Assembly (NCBI GenBank): GCA_963755495.1
Contig: CAVWJS010000006.1
Coordinates: forward strand, 1,488,001-1,552,000
Length of the DNA stretch: 64,000 nucleotides
From: Bog-473 sp963755495
Lineage (GTDB): Bacteria; Actinomycetota; Acidimicrobiia; Acidimicrobiales; RAAP-2
Direction: 5' to 3'
In this document: positions 34,888 to 44,388 of the stretch, in pieces
Position numbering within the stretch: the stretch's first letter is position 1
How the letters are laid out: every line of letters begins with the position of its first letter
Notes under the pieces: model-generated
Told to the model about the DNA's origin: nothing
What the model saw: only the letters and a program-made list of their open reading frames with translations
The model's database searches: none
Program-made: the position numbers and the translations under genes

Positions 34888-37422
34888 GTGCTAATAGTCG
34901 CCTGGTATCGGTTCCGGGTCACCTTTCGACGCCGGCTGGGTGGCTATCTGTCTCTCGTTTTACTCATTGGTCTTTTGGGCGGCCTGGCCATGGCGTCGAT
35001 CGCCGGTGCCCGGCGTACACAGTCGGCGTACCCGACCTTCATGGCAGCCACCAACCCCTCGGATCTGAACGTCGCTGTGTACAACCCCGCCACCGACGGC
35101 GGTCCGGGTCCACCGTTAGCGACGAAAATCGCCCACCTGGCCCTAGTAAAGCGGGTCAGAAACCTTGTAACGCCTACCTTCATACCGCTGACCGCCCACG
35201 GCGCCCCAAGGTTGAGCACATTGAACCTTGTGGTCACGTTGGGCAGCCTCGATGGGGAGCTCTTCAATCAGGACCGTGTTACGGCCACCGTTGGACAGTT
35301 GGCTGACCCGCAGCAGGCCGACGAGATCATGATGACTGCCAGCGCCGCCCGGCTACTTGGAGTGCACGTTGGTCAGGTGGTTCCCATGGGGTTCTACCTC
35401 CCCGCGCAAAACAACCTGCCCGGGTTCGGCACGCCCCGTGTGTCACCAGCCCTACGAGTGAACGCCACGTTGGTGGGGATAGTGACCCTCAACAACCAAG
35501 TGGTCCAAGATGACATTGACCAGGCCTACGGCTTCACGGTGGTGACTCCGGCGCTCATCCGGGAGGCCATCGCCCTGTCGGCGGGAGCGGATGCGTCCGA
35601 AGGATACGGAGTCCAACTCGACCATGGCGGCCGTGATGTTTCTGCTGTTGAGCAAGAGATAATCCGGATAGTCCCACCGCACATGACCTACAACTTCCAC
35701 GTGACTTCCCGCGTCGTGTCGGAGGTGGAACTGGCCATCAAACCCGAATCGGTCGCACTGGGAGCATTCGGGGCTATCGCCGCCCTCGTCGCCCTCGTGC
35801 TGGGCGTACAGGCCATCTCCCGCCAGCTGCGATGGGGTGACGGAGACCGCCGAGTGTTGCGGGCCCTCGGTGCGGCCACCGCGGTGACCGCTGGCGACGG
35901 GGTGATCGGTGTGCTCGGCGCCGTTGTCCTCGGCTCGTTGCTGGCTGTTGTCGTTGCGGTGGGCCTCTCGCCGCTCGCCCCCCTGGGACCGGTGCGCCCC
36001 GTGTACCCCGACTCGGGGGTTGCCTTCGACTGGACAGTGCTCGGCATCGGGCTCGCGCTGTTGGTGGGTAGCCTGGGAGCCGCAGCGCTGGCGCTCACCT
36101 ATCGTGGATCGCCTAACCGCATCGCCCGGATAAGCCAATCAGTGACGCGAAACTCGCGAGCCACCCGCGCTCTCGAAGCTGCCGGTATGCCCGTGGCAGG
36201 CGTGGTGGGCGTGCGCTTCGCTCTCGAAGCGGGACGGGGTCGAACCGCGGTACCGGTGCGCTCGGCATTGCTGGGAACCGTCTTGGCGGTTGCCTTGCTG
36301 GTCGGCACCCTGACCTTTGCCAGCGGCTTGCACACCCTGGTCTCCAGCCCGCCTCTGTACGGGTGGAACTGGAACTACATGCTCAACCCGAGCGACGACG
36401 TCCCGCCGCAAGCGTTGAAGTTGCTTGACCATGACCCCGACATCTCCGCCTTTACCGGAGTCGCCTACACCAACGCCGAGATCAACGGCCAGACGGTGCC
36501 CATCCTCATCAGCAGTGCTCGCCCCAAGGTGGCTCCCCCGATCCTTTCGGGGCACGATCTAGATGCCAACGACCAGGTCGTGTTGGGGGCAGCCACGTTG
36601 GCAGTGCTCCATAAGCACGTCGGCGATACGGTGATGGTCGGCGTCGGGACCCCTAAGGATGCCCCCATCTACATTCCACCGACCCTGCTGCGGATCGTCG
36701 GCACTGCGACATTTCCTGCAGTGGGCTACTCCAGTTTCGTGTCCGACCACACCTCCATGGGCACGGGGGCTCTGGTTCCCACCGGGTTCATTCCCGCCGC
36801 GTTCAACCGGGCGATCAACAGCCCGGACCCGATCCTCAATGGCCCGGCACTGGTCTTCGTGCGCTTGCGCAGCGGGGTCAGCGCCGCCGCCGGCCGGGCC
36901 AGCTTGCAGCGCATCGCCGAGGCGGCGAACAAGCTCCTTGCCGCCGACCCTAATGCGGTCGGCAACAACGTGACAGTTCTCGGCGTGCAACGTCCGGTCC
37001 AGATCGTGAACTACCGCAGCATCGGTTCCACTCCGGTCATCCTCGCCGTGGGGCTCGCCCTCGGGGCGATCGTGGCGCTCGCGCTCACGCTTGTGGCATC
37101 AGTCCGGCACCGCCGACGGGACCTGGCGCTGTTGAAGGCTCTTGGATTCACCCCACGACAGCTGGCCGCCGCGGTCGCGTGGCAGTCGACAACCACAGCG
37201 ATCGTCGGCGTCGTTGTCGGAGTGCCGGTCGGCATCGTGATCGGACGCCAATTGTGGACGGTGTTCGCCCGCAACATCAACGCGGTACCCAACCCCACCG
37301 TGCCGGTCTTATCCGTGGTGCTCGTCGCGCTCGGTGCCCTGGTCTTTGCCAATGTCGTGGCAGCAATCCCCGGTCGAATCGCGGCACGTACCCCAACCGC
37401 CATGGTGTTGAGGGCCGAATAG
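34888..37422 (+). CDS. FtsX-like ABC transporter permease
   Basis: An 844-residue membrane protein: an N-terminal helix (YLSLVLLIGLLGGLAMASIAG), a large extracytoplasmic domain, a central group of helices (about residues 290-410), a second extracytoplasmic domain and the final FtsX domain with three helices, including DLALLKALGFTPRQLAAAV. This is the duplicated MacB/LolCE-like layout. No ATPase gene is adjacent, so it is an orphan or depends on a subunit elsewhere. It is the only long plus-strand gene between the recombinase tails. Confidence 0.85.
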   Translation: MLIVAWYRFRVTFRRRLGGYLSLVLLIGLLGGLAMASIAGARRTQSAYPTFMAATNPSDLNVAVYNPATDGGPGPPLATKIAHLALVKRVRNLVTPTFIPLTAHGAPRLSTLNLVVTLGSLDGELFNQDRVTATVGQLADPQQADEIMMTASAARLLGVHVGQVVPMGFYLPAQNNLPGFGTPRVSPALRVNATLVGIVTLNNQVVQDDIDQAYGFTVVTPALIREAIALSAGADASEGYGVQLDHGGRDVSAVEQEIIRIVPPHMTYNFHVTSRVVSEVELAIKPESVALGAFGAIAALVALVLGVQAISRQLRWGDGDRRVLRALGAATAVTAGDGVIGVLGAVVLGSLLAVVVAVGLSPLAPLGPVRPVYPDSGVAFDWTVLGIGLALLVGSLGAAALALTYRGSPNRIARISQSVTRNSRATRALEAAGMPVAGVVGVRFALEAGRGRTAVPVRSALLGTVLAVALLVGTLTFASGLHTLVSSPPLYGWNWNYMLNPSDDVPPQALKLLDHDPDISAFTGVAYTNAEINGQTVPILISSARPKVAPPILSGHDLDANDQVVLGAATLAVLHKHVGDTVMVGVGTPKDAPIYIPPTLLRIVGTATFPAVGYSSFVSDHTSMGTGALVPTGFIPAAFNRAINSPDPILNGPALVFVRLRSGVSAAAGRASLQRIAEAANKLLAADPNAVGNNVTVLGVQRPVQIVNYRSIGSTPVILAVGLALGAIVALALTLVASVRHRRRDLALLKALGFTPRQLAAAVAWQSTTTAIVGVVVGVPVGIVIGRQLWTVFARNINAVPNPTVPVLSVVLVALGALVFANVVAAIPGRIAARTPTAMVLRAE

Positions 37423-37424
37423 GC

Positions 37425-37522
37425 CGATCGTCGGGCGCCACAAACTCCCACTTCAACCCTCGTGTCGGAGGAGGGACTGCAACCATAAGTACACCGATCT
37501 GGCAGTCCGAATGGGCCGCCTA
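37425..37522 (+). pseudogene. Serine recombinase C-terminal remnant (tail copy g)
   Basis: Directly after the FtsX stop the frame ends VGGGTATISTPIWQSEWAA. The core GTGTCGGAGG is at 37462-37471, followed by AGGGACTGCAACCATAA as in copy b. It marks the right-hand end of the array. Confidence 0.7.
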
Positions 37523-37677
37523 AGAATGTACTTTCTGGTTGAAACGCCCGCCTATGCGAACGATCGCATTACCGAACCCATCGCGAACAGTTGGAGCTGG
37601 TATCAACAAGTCACTCCCAGAGTCGTAGGCGTGGTGAGTTGCGATGATAGGACACATCGTTCGGAGGAGAGGCAGTC

Positions 37678-37974
37678 CTAACCGCTGGCGTTTCTCTGTC
37701 GTCGGCGAAGGAGCCAGATAATCGCGCCTACCACCAGTAAGTCCCCGACAACAATGCCGGCCACGGCATCAGGAGGAATTGCTCCACTCCCGGCAGACTT
37801 GGATGGTCTCTTGGGAGGGTTCGTTGGAACTGTGCTTGACGGCTCGGAAGTAGTCGAAGTGCTTGAAGTAGACGCGGTGAAGGCGACGACGCTCTTCGCT
37901 GACGAAGCAAGTAGCAGGCCGTCGCCGACGCTCGGCGTTGAGAAATGGTTGGCTGGCTCACCGATCGAAGCCAA
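37678..37974 (-). CDS. Possible surface protein with C-terminal membrane anchor
   Basis: A 98-codon frame with a Ser/Thr-rich stretch (STSSTSTTSEPSSTVPTNPP) and a C-terminal helix (AVAGIVVGDLLVVGAIIWLL) followed by RRRQR, like an anchor for a surface protein. The start is a TTG overlapping the end of the previous gene, so it may be a frame-shifted continuation of it. Confidence 0.4.
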   Translation of the reverse strand: MASIGEPANHFSTPSVGDGLLLASSAKSVVAFTASTSSTSTTSEPSSTVPTNPPKRPSKSAGSGAIPPDAVAGIVVGDLLVVGAIIWLLRRRQRNASG

Positions 37975-38606
37975 TCCCAGCCATGCCGGTAATCGGAAGT
38001 TCGCCGTTTCGCTCGAACCACTGTCGCTTCTCAGCTGACAGCTGCTCCAGAAACAACTCCATCATGCTGGCCAATGAGAGGTAGATGTCAACCACTTGCA
38101 TCGCATCATCCTGAGCCGGCACGCGTACCCGATGGACGCTGATGTGCGCCAAGCGTTTATGCACGCCCGGAAGAAAATGACCTTTGAGCCAATCTACGTT
38201 GCCTGCGACAAGGCGATTGTTTGAACCCCAATCTTCCACGTAGTCTCTTGCGCCCACATCCTCCGGATGTCGCTTGGGGTTTGGCGAATCAAAGAATTGC
38301 ACGAGATTCCTTCCATGGATATTCAATGCAGTAACGAAAGGTCTCGGATTAGGGTCGCCTTTCCGTCCTGTGGGAATGCCAGCGCAATAAGGGCCATAGA
38401 AGAAATCCTCAAGTAGCCAGCGCACCTGGTCCGTGGGCGGGCCGGCCGAACCTGGCACCCTTCCATGGCGGCTTCCCGACCGGATAGCCAGTGCCCGGCA
38501 TGGGAGGCGGCGGGGGCACAAAGTGCTCCGTCCAGCCTGCGCCATCGAAGTAGCGCTGTCCCCCAGTTCCAGCGGGGTCGGGATACCAGGCGGCCGGAGC
38601 CCCCAT
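37958..38606 (-). pseudogene. DUF2510 protein, frameshifted
   Basis: The ATG at 38606 opens MGAPAAWYPDPAGTGGQRYF then DGAGWTEHFVPPPPP, a DUF2510 motif (conserved W-YPDP-RYxDG-WT). The frame breaks near 38430 and continues as QVRWLLEDFFYGPYCAGIPT and on to a stop at 37958, an unknown soluble domain. One indel reconnects the two. Confidence 0.6.
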
Positions 38607-38729
38607 ATTGGTCACGTCGTCTGGTCCTTTCGAGAAATGTCCATTGTGGCCCAACGCTTGGGACAATCAGCGCGGCTCCCACATGGGCGACTAGTTCCCA
38701 AGGATGCGGTGGGGCATCATTGAAGCACT

Positions 38730-39053
38730 GTGGAGCAGGCAGGAAGAACCCCGAAGCTGATTGGGCTGCACAGCGAAGACGGACAATGGTGGTGGGACGG
38801 TCAGGCGTGGCTTCCGGCCTATTCGGTCGATGGCAAAAGGTGGTTTAACGGAGTCGCTTGGGCTCGGACGGCTCCTAAACGCGGCTCACTGAGGGCACTC
38901 CGAGATGAGCCTCGCTGGCTCAAGTGGAGCCTGATCCCGTGGGTGATACTTCTTGTCGCGTGGATTCCTTCGGTGGACGTGGTTGCAAGTGTGAATCACG
39001 GTCGAAAGCAGCAGCGCGAAATGGTCGAAAACGGCAGCAGTTCGGTTGTGTGA
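38730..39053 (+). CDS. Tryptophan-rich membrane protein truncated by the IS21 element
   Basis: A 107-residue frame with DUF2510-like repeats (DGQWWWDGQAWLPAYSVDGK, RWFNGVAWARTAP) and one membrane helix (WSLIPWVILLVAWIPSV). From about residue 88 on, the codons lie inside the left end of the IS21 element (38990), so the natural C-terminus is lost and replaced by IS-derived residues. Confidence 0.6.
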   Translation: MEQAGRTPKLIGLHSEDGQWWWDGQAWLPAYSVDGKRWFNGVAWARTAPKRGSLRALRDEPRWLKWSLIPWVILLVAWIPSVDVVASVNHGRKQQREMVENGSSSVV

Positions 39054-39055
39054 AG

Positions 39056-39868
39056 TTAGCTTGAGGGAGTTGGTTCGTCCACAGGTTCGGTGACGGATTT
39101 GGCGGGCCGTCTGGCTCTGGCCTTGGCGTCTTGGAGTCGGTAGCTCTCGCCTTTGGTCTCGATGATCCGACAGCGATGCGTGAGCCGGTCGAGCGTGGCC
39201 CCGGTGAGGCGTTCGGAGCCGAGCACCTCGGTCCACGATTCGAAGGGCAGATTGGTGGTCACGATCAGGCTGGTGCGCTCGTAGGCGGTGGAGATGACGT
39301 CGAAGAGCAGCTCGGATCCGACCTTGGAGGCTGGCACGTAGCCCAGTTCGTCGAGGACGAGCAGATCCAGCTTGGCGAACTGACCCTTCAGGCGCAAAAA
39401 GCTCCGCTCGTCTCTGGCCTCGATGAGGGCGGTGACCAACTCGGTGGTGCGGATGAAACGGACCCGATAACCCTTGGCACAGGCCTCCGCCGCCAGGGCC
39501 GTGGCCAGGTGACTTTTCCCGGTGCCGGGGTTGCCCACCATCAAGATGTTCTCCTTCTTGTCGATGTACTCGCAGCGCATCAGTTCGGCGATCAGCACCT
39601 TGTTGACCGAAGGCCGGGAAGCGAAGTCGAAGGTCTCGAGCGTCTTGATGGTCGGAAAGCGCGCGAACTTGATCCGCCGTTCCGCCGAGCGTTTCTCGCG
39701 TTCTAAGAGCTCGAGCTCGGTCAAGCGCAAGAGATAGGAGAGATGATCGGCATTGTCCGCCGCGGCCTGGGTGGCCACCTTCTCGCATTCGGCCGCCACC
39801 GTCGGGAGACGGAGGGCCTTGAGGTGGTGGTGCAAGAGCACGGTGGACTTGGTCTCTGTTGCTTTCAT
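39056..39868 (-). CDS. istB: IS21 helper ATPase IstB
   Basis: A 270-residue AAA+ ATPase with Walker A (VGNPGTGKSHLA) and Walker B (LLVLDELGYV). It directs IstA-mediated transposition. AAAGGAG precedes the ATG. It follows istA after 106 bp, rather more than the close spacing usual for the family. Confidence 0.92.
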   Translation of the reverse strand: MKATETKSTVLLHHHLKALRLPTVAAECEKVATQAAADNADHLSYLLRLTELELLEREKRSAERRIKFARFPTIKTLETFDFASRPSVNKVLIAELMRCEYIDKKENILMVGNPGTGKSHLATALAAEACAKGYRVRFIRTTELVTALIEARDERSFLRLKGQFAKLDLLVLDELGYVPASKVGSELLFDVISTAYERTSLIVTTNLPFESWTEVLGSERLTGATLDRLTHRCRIIETKGESYRLQDAKARARRPAKSVTEPVDEPTPSS

Positions 39869-39974
39869 GGTGTTGCTCCTTTCGTCTGGCGCGTTGGCGC
39901 CGGCTGTAGTGCCCCGAGAGGCGATGGAAAGTGTGCGCTGGACTCGGGTGCCCGAACGTGACCTGGGGAAACGC

Positions 39975-41471
39975 TCATGCGCCGATACCGGTCAGGGCCT
40001 GATAGGCGGTGAGGTCCGGAGGATCGATGGCTACCGCTTTGAGGTGTGGATGGCCGTCGAGGCTGAAGAGCTCGACCGGTTGTTCGGCGTGGTGCATGAG
40101 GATCAGCGCGATGGCGTCGGATCCGGTGGCCCCGATGGTGATGGCCGACTCCACCGCTTTGGTCAGGGCGAGCAGCGTGGCATTCTCCAAGAGTCTCAGC
40201 ACCTTGATGAACTCGCGCGTCCCCTTGTCGCCGAGGTCGGCCTCTAGCCGCCGGCGCAAGGTCGAAAAGCACTCCGGCAGCTCCCAGTTCTCGAGCGGCC
40301 GGGCGAAGTCGATCGCTCCGGGCTTTCTCTCCAAAAGGGCCAGGTAGTGGATCGGGTCAAAGGTGGTGCGCTCTTTGCCCCAGTGGCGGGGATGACGGGC
40401 GATCACCTCGGTGCCGCTGGTGATCGCCACCTCTTCGATCCCGCCGATGACGCTCACCTCGTGGTGGGCATGTGACGTCGGCACCGAGTAGTCGTTGCGG
40501 TCGAAACGCACGAGGGAGAGCGAGTTGGCGTGACCTTGGGCGAGCCGCCGGGGCTCGAAGGCCTCGGCCGGCAAAGCCAACATGGCGGCGCGGTCGTCCA
40601 CGAGCCGTTCGGCCTTGGTGCCGACCTTGCCCCGGACCCGTCGGAACAGGTCGGCATAACAGGCGGCCGCCAGATACTCGTTGAGCACGGCCCAGGAAGG
40701 AAACGACGGGACCGGCACCAACAGGTTCCGTCGTGAGTACCCGACATGGTTCTCCACGTGGCCCTTTTCGTTGCCCCGACCCACGCGGCAGAAGTGATGG
40801 TCGAACAGGTGATGGCTCTCGAGGGTCAAAAAGCCCCTGGTCAGCGCGCGCTCTTTGCCCATCACCTTGGAGACCGCGATGGTGGTGTTGTCATAGGAGA
40901 TCCGAAGCGGCACCGCCCCGAAGAACTCAAACCCCGCCACGTGGGCGGCCTGGAAGGTCTCGGTGCACTCGCGCGGATAGGCGGAAAGGAAGTACGTGTC
41001 CGAATAGGGCAGCGTGATCACACCCAATGCGGCCTTGCAACGTTCGCCGGCAATCTCGACCGTGGCCTCGCCGAAGTCGAACTGGGCATGTCCCGGGGGA
41101 TGCGAGAGCGGGACGAACGCCTCCTTCGAGTATGCCTTGGCCCTCTTCACCGCCATTTGCACCTGGGAGTAACACCCCGTGTAGCCGTGCTCGTCGCGTA
41201 GGCGCTCAAAGATGCGCCGGGCCGTGTGCCGTTGTTTGGGCGGAGCCTCTTTGTCGTCGGCCAGGATCTGATCGATGGTGGCCAGATGGCGCCCGAGCAC
41301 GGGCTTTCGGCGGTTCTCGGCCATCTGATAGCCGGGAGGTTCTGCGTTGGCCAAGATCTTGGCCAGGGCTTGATGTCCGATCCCGTAGTCACGGTGGATG
41401 GAGCGCTTCGACGCCCCTTCTACCAGCACCTTCCTTCGAATCTCGGTCCATTGGTCCATGTCGGTGTGCAC
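39975..41471 (-). CDS. istA: IS21 transposase IstA
   Basis: A 498-residue DDE transposase: an N-terminal helix-turn-helix (SKRSIHRDYGIGHQALAKIL), then catalytic residues in GHAQFDFGEA, LRISYDNTT and GNEKGHVENHV. The reading frame is intact. The start is GTG 41471 or ATG 41459. Confidence 0.92.
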   Translation of the reverse strand: MHTDMDQWTEIRRKVLVEGASKRSIHRDYGIGHQALAKILANAEPPGYQMAENRRKPVLGRHLATIDQILADDKEAPPKQRHTARRIFERLRDEHGYTGCYSQVQMAVKRAKAYSKEAFVPLSHPPGHAQFDFGEATVEIAGERCKAALGVITLPYSDTYFLSAYPRECTETFQAAHVAGFEFFGAVPLRISYDNTTIAVSKVMGKERALTRGFLTLESHHLFDHHFCRVGRGNEKGHVENHVGYSRRNLLVPVPSFPSWAVLNEYLAAACYADLFRRVRGKVGTKAERLVDDRAAMLALPAEAFEPRRLAQGHANSLSLVRFDRNDYSVPTSHAHHEVSVIGGIEEVAITSGTEVIARHPRHWGKERTTFDPIHYLALLERKPGAIDFARPLENWELPECFSTLRRRLEADLGDKGTREFIKVLRLLENATLLALTKAVESAITIGATGSDAIALILMHHAEQPVELFSLDGHPHLKAVAIDPPDLTAYQALTGIGA

Positions 41472-41609
41472 CCTTCCCCCGTTCTGCTCGTCCGCTCAGG
41501 CCCGAAAGCCTTGATAGGGGATCGAACAGATCCGGGGATACTCAGGTGCTGCCGTTTTCGATCATGTTTTCAGACGCTCAGGTGCTGCCGTTTTGGACCG
41601 TGATTTACA

Positions 41610-41799
41610 AATTCGCCGCCACTCGAGAAGGAACCCGACGAGGGGCGGCCGATCGGGATCGAGGACCTCGTCGAACAACGCCACCCGACGGGCTCGCTTC
41701 CTCGACCAGTTGCCGGTACGTCCATGACTCGTCCTGGATGAACAACCCGACCCCATCAACCTCGGCGTGGCGGCGAATGAGGTCGGCGGCGGTACTCAT
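41610..41799 (-). pseudogene. Truncated acyl-CoA/AMP ligase, 5' end only
   Basis: The ATG at 41799 opens MSTAADLIRRHAEVDGVGLF then QDESWTYRQLVEEA, the N-terminus of an AMP-dependent synthetase. After a one-base shift it continues ARRVALFDEVLDPDRPPLVG and FLLEW, then stops at the IS21 end. The adenylation motifs are lost. Its start overlaps the stop of the repaired GH51 frame by ATGA. Confidence 0.75.
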
Positions 41800-44370
41800 T
41801 CGGCCCCCCGATCAACAGTAATTGCTGTCAAGGAATGGGCGGGTACCTCGTACTCGAAAATTCCCTCAGCGCCTACCAGGGTTCCCGAGCGAACCGAAAT
41901 CAGAATCCGGGTGGGCCAGGCTATTGCGGGCGGTGGGTTCGCCCGCCAGTACCTGAATCGTCGCCGCCGTGGCGTCGGAGCCGACGAAGTGAAGCTTGGC
42001 CGTCCTCGCCTGGGCGGTTGTGTTAACAAGCTTGAGGAACACCGCTCCACTCGCGGTGTCGAGGGTTGCGGAGTAGTGAAGATCGTCATCGGTCGACTCC
42101 GTTGGGAGATAGCGGTCGCCGATATTTGCCGCGAAGATTGTCTGAGCCCAGTAGGACGGCGACCCGTAGCTCGTCAAGTGGTCGAACCCAATGAGATTGG
42201 GGTTCCACTGATGTTCACCTTCGAAGGCGAACAAGGGCGCGTAGCAGCACATGGCAACGACGTCGGAGTTGCGCTCAAGCCCCGTCATGAAGGCGGATTC
42301 TGCGAGAGCAGCCTCAACATCCGCCGTAGCATTGTTGCCCGCCGTCGTGATGACGGCGTACTCACCGACGAGAACCTTGAAGCCCTCTTTGTCATAGTCG
42401 TCGTAGAGAGCTGACCTCTTCGTGATCTCCTCCGGCGAGCGATACATGTGTTCGTCGAGAACATCGATCGGGTGATCAGTGACCGCTATGGTGGCGATAG
42501 TCCGCATCTCGGGGTAGGCCGCCTTGATGGCGTTGTAGAACATCGGGTACCTGTACTGCGCGTAGCTTTCGCTTCCTCCGAGAAAGTCCTCGTTTCCGAT
42601 CTCGATGATGGGTAGTTCGAAGGGATCCGGGTGGCCGTCTTCGGCCCGCTTCGCCCCCCACGTGCTTGTCACCGGCCCCGTGGCGTATTCGATCAGGTCC
42701 AGGGCATCTTCTACGTACTGCCCAAGTTCTTCCTCGGGAACGGATACACCGCCGCTAAGACCTGGGTAGACGCCGATAAGCGGAGTAGCACTTAGGTCCT
42801 CGGCCAGCTGGAGGTATTCCAGAATGCCCAAGCCGTCGTCGCTCCAATACCGCCAGACGTCGTTGTCGTGCCCCGATCGCTGCCAAATCGGCCCGCGAGA
42901 TGCCTTCCAGTCGAAGCGAGTATCGACCGTGTTCCCGAGGATGTACGTACCTCCGGGGAATCGGCAGAATCTCGGCTTGAGAGCCTTCAGACGCTCAAGG
43001 AGGTCAGGTCGCAGGCCATTCTCGCGATTGGCATAGGTAGGCCCGAATAATGAGACGACCTGAAGCCAGAGAGTAACGCCCTCCACGGCCACGTTGCTGT
43101 TTTGGCGCATGTCAACGCCGATGACGAAGCGGTTGTCCGTTGTCTCGCGCGCGTCAGTTGGGATAGTGAGCGAGGCCTCGAACCGCTGCCAATCGCGCGT
43201 CACCCCGGACACCTGCGCAGCCGCGAGCATGCCCGTCCCATCAACCTTTTCGAGACCGACCGTCACCGCTGTGGTCAGATCCTGAGCGGCCTTGGCCCAG
43301 AACGAAACGCGGTAGGACTCGCCTGCGACGGCGGCGAGGCCGAAGTAGCCGGCGTTTGACATCCCTACCCGCTGACCGGCTCCGACCGCAGCAATGTCGA
43401 GCCGGAGCGAGTGGGTCAGCGCCTCGTTCAGGGGCTGGTCACTATCGATCGCCGCACTCACCGCGCCGCCGTCTGAAAGCAATTGCCAGGGCGACGCGTG
43501 TTCGATGACGGTACCGTGACGACCTGCTCCGGACGAGTCGATCACCGCAAGACCGCCGTCCTCGTCGAAGCGGTACCAGAGGACCAAACCGCTCTCGTCC
43601 GTTCCCCCTGGCACATCCATGAGAGACCTCACCCCAGCCTCGTCTAGGGCATGATCAAAAATCAAGAAGTCGTCGATGCTGCCATTGAGCAAGGGGTCGA
43701 AGCTGAACTGGGACGCCCCCAGCCAGTTGTTCTTGGTCGGACCCATGTGCGACGGAGTGAGGGTCATCTGCGCGTTCTCGGCGACGACGACACCGTTGAC
43801 GTAAAGCCGGGCGAGGGAACCGGCCTGGGTGATCGCGACGTGGCTCCACTCACCTATCGGTACAGGATCGGGCGAATGCAGTTCCTCCTTCCTTCCATCG
43901 ACCGAGATGACATAGGAGGGTCCTGGTCCAGCGTAGGGGCCCATGTAGAACGGAGTGGCCAGCGCCAGCGACATGTGCACACCAGAGGTGTTGTAGAACA
44001 AAATCCCGGTCAGATCGTTCCCGAAGTCGAAGACCTTGTTGAATGGTTCGACCTTCGTCGGACGAATCCATGAAGCGATCGTGAAGTCTACGAGGTCTTT
44101 CACAATCCCTTCAGGAAGAGCGACCTTGTTGGTGCTCGTGTGGCCATTGAGCTCGATCCCATTGCCGAAGCGCCCCTCGCTTCGAGCGATGGTCGGGCTC
44201 GGCCATATCGGGGGGGTACGCCTGTCCATAAAGGCACGATTCTGGATCTTCTCGGCGTAGAGTCCACCGACCCCCGCATAATTGATCTCTTCGAAGAAGA
44301 CTCCGAACAGTTTCGAGCTCACCTCATGGCCTGGGTGCGCAACATCTACTGTGATTGTGGATTCGGACAT
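41796..44370 (-). pseudogene. GH51 alpha-L-arabinofuranosidase with LamG insert, 3' frameshift
   Basis: A large protein that would remove arabinose side chains. The GH51 N-terminal strand (GVFFEEINYAGVGGLYAEKI) is interrupted at about residues 55-245 by a LamG/concanavalin-like domain. A CBM-like region follows (about 310-430), then the TIM barrel with acid/base EIGNED and nucleophile VGEYA. An uninterrupted frame ends at 41866, but the family C-terminus (FEYEVPAHSLTAITV) lies in the next frame and ends at 41796, so one base was gained or lost near 41900. The GGGGGG site sits 4 nt before the ATG. Activity might survive, because the catalytic barrel is intact. Confidence 0.85.
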
Positions 44371-44388
44371 AGTCCCCCCTTTAGTTAG

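Larger units (their letters stand above)
38990..41609 (-). mobile_element. IS21-family insertion sequence, about 2620 bp
   Basis: The ends match as inverted repeats: TGTGAATCACGGTCGAAA at the left and TGTAAATCACGGTCCAAA (reverse complement) at the right, each followed by GGCAGCA-type subterminal repeats. The right end carries the 18-bp repeat CTCAGGTGCTGCCGTTTT twice (41541-41558 and 41577-41594), as expected for multiple transposase-binding sites. It encodes IstA and IstB. No target duplication is seen at the flanks, and both flanking genes are truncated. Confidence 0.88.

Noticed and set aside
41767..41830. Another VGGGT peptide on the + strand, similar to the recombinase tail
   Set aside because: It lies opposite the coupled stop/start of GH51 and the ligase on the minus strand and lacks the GTGTCGGAGG core; chance similarity.
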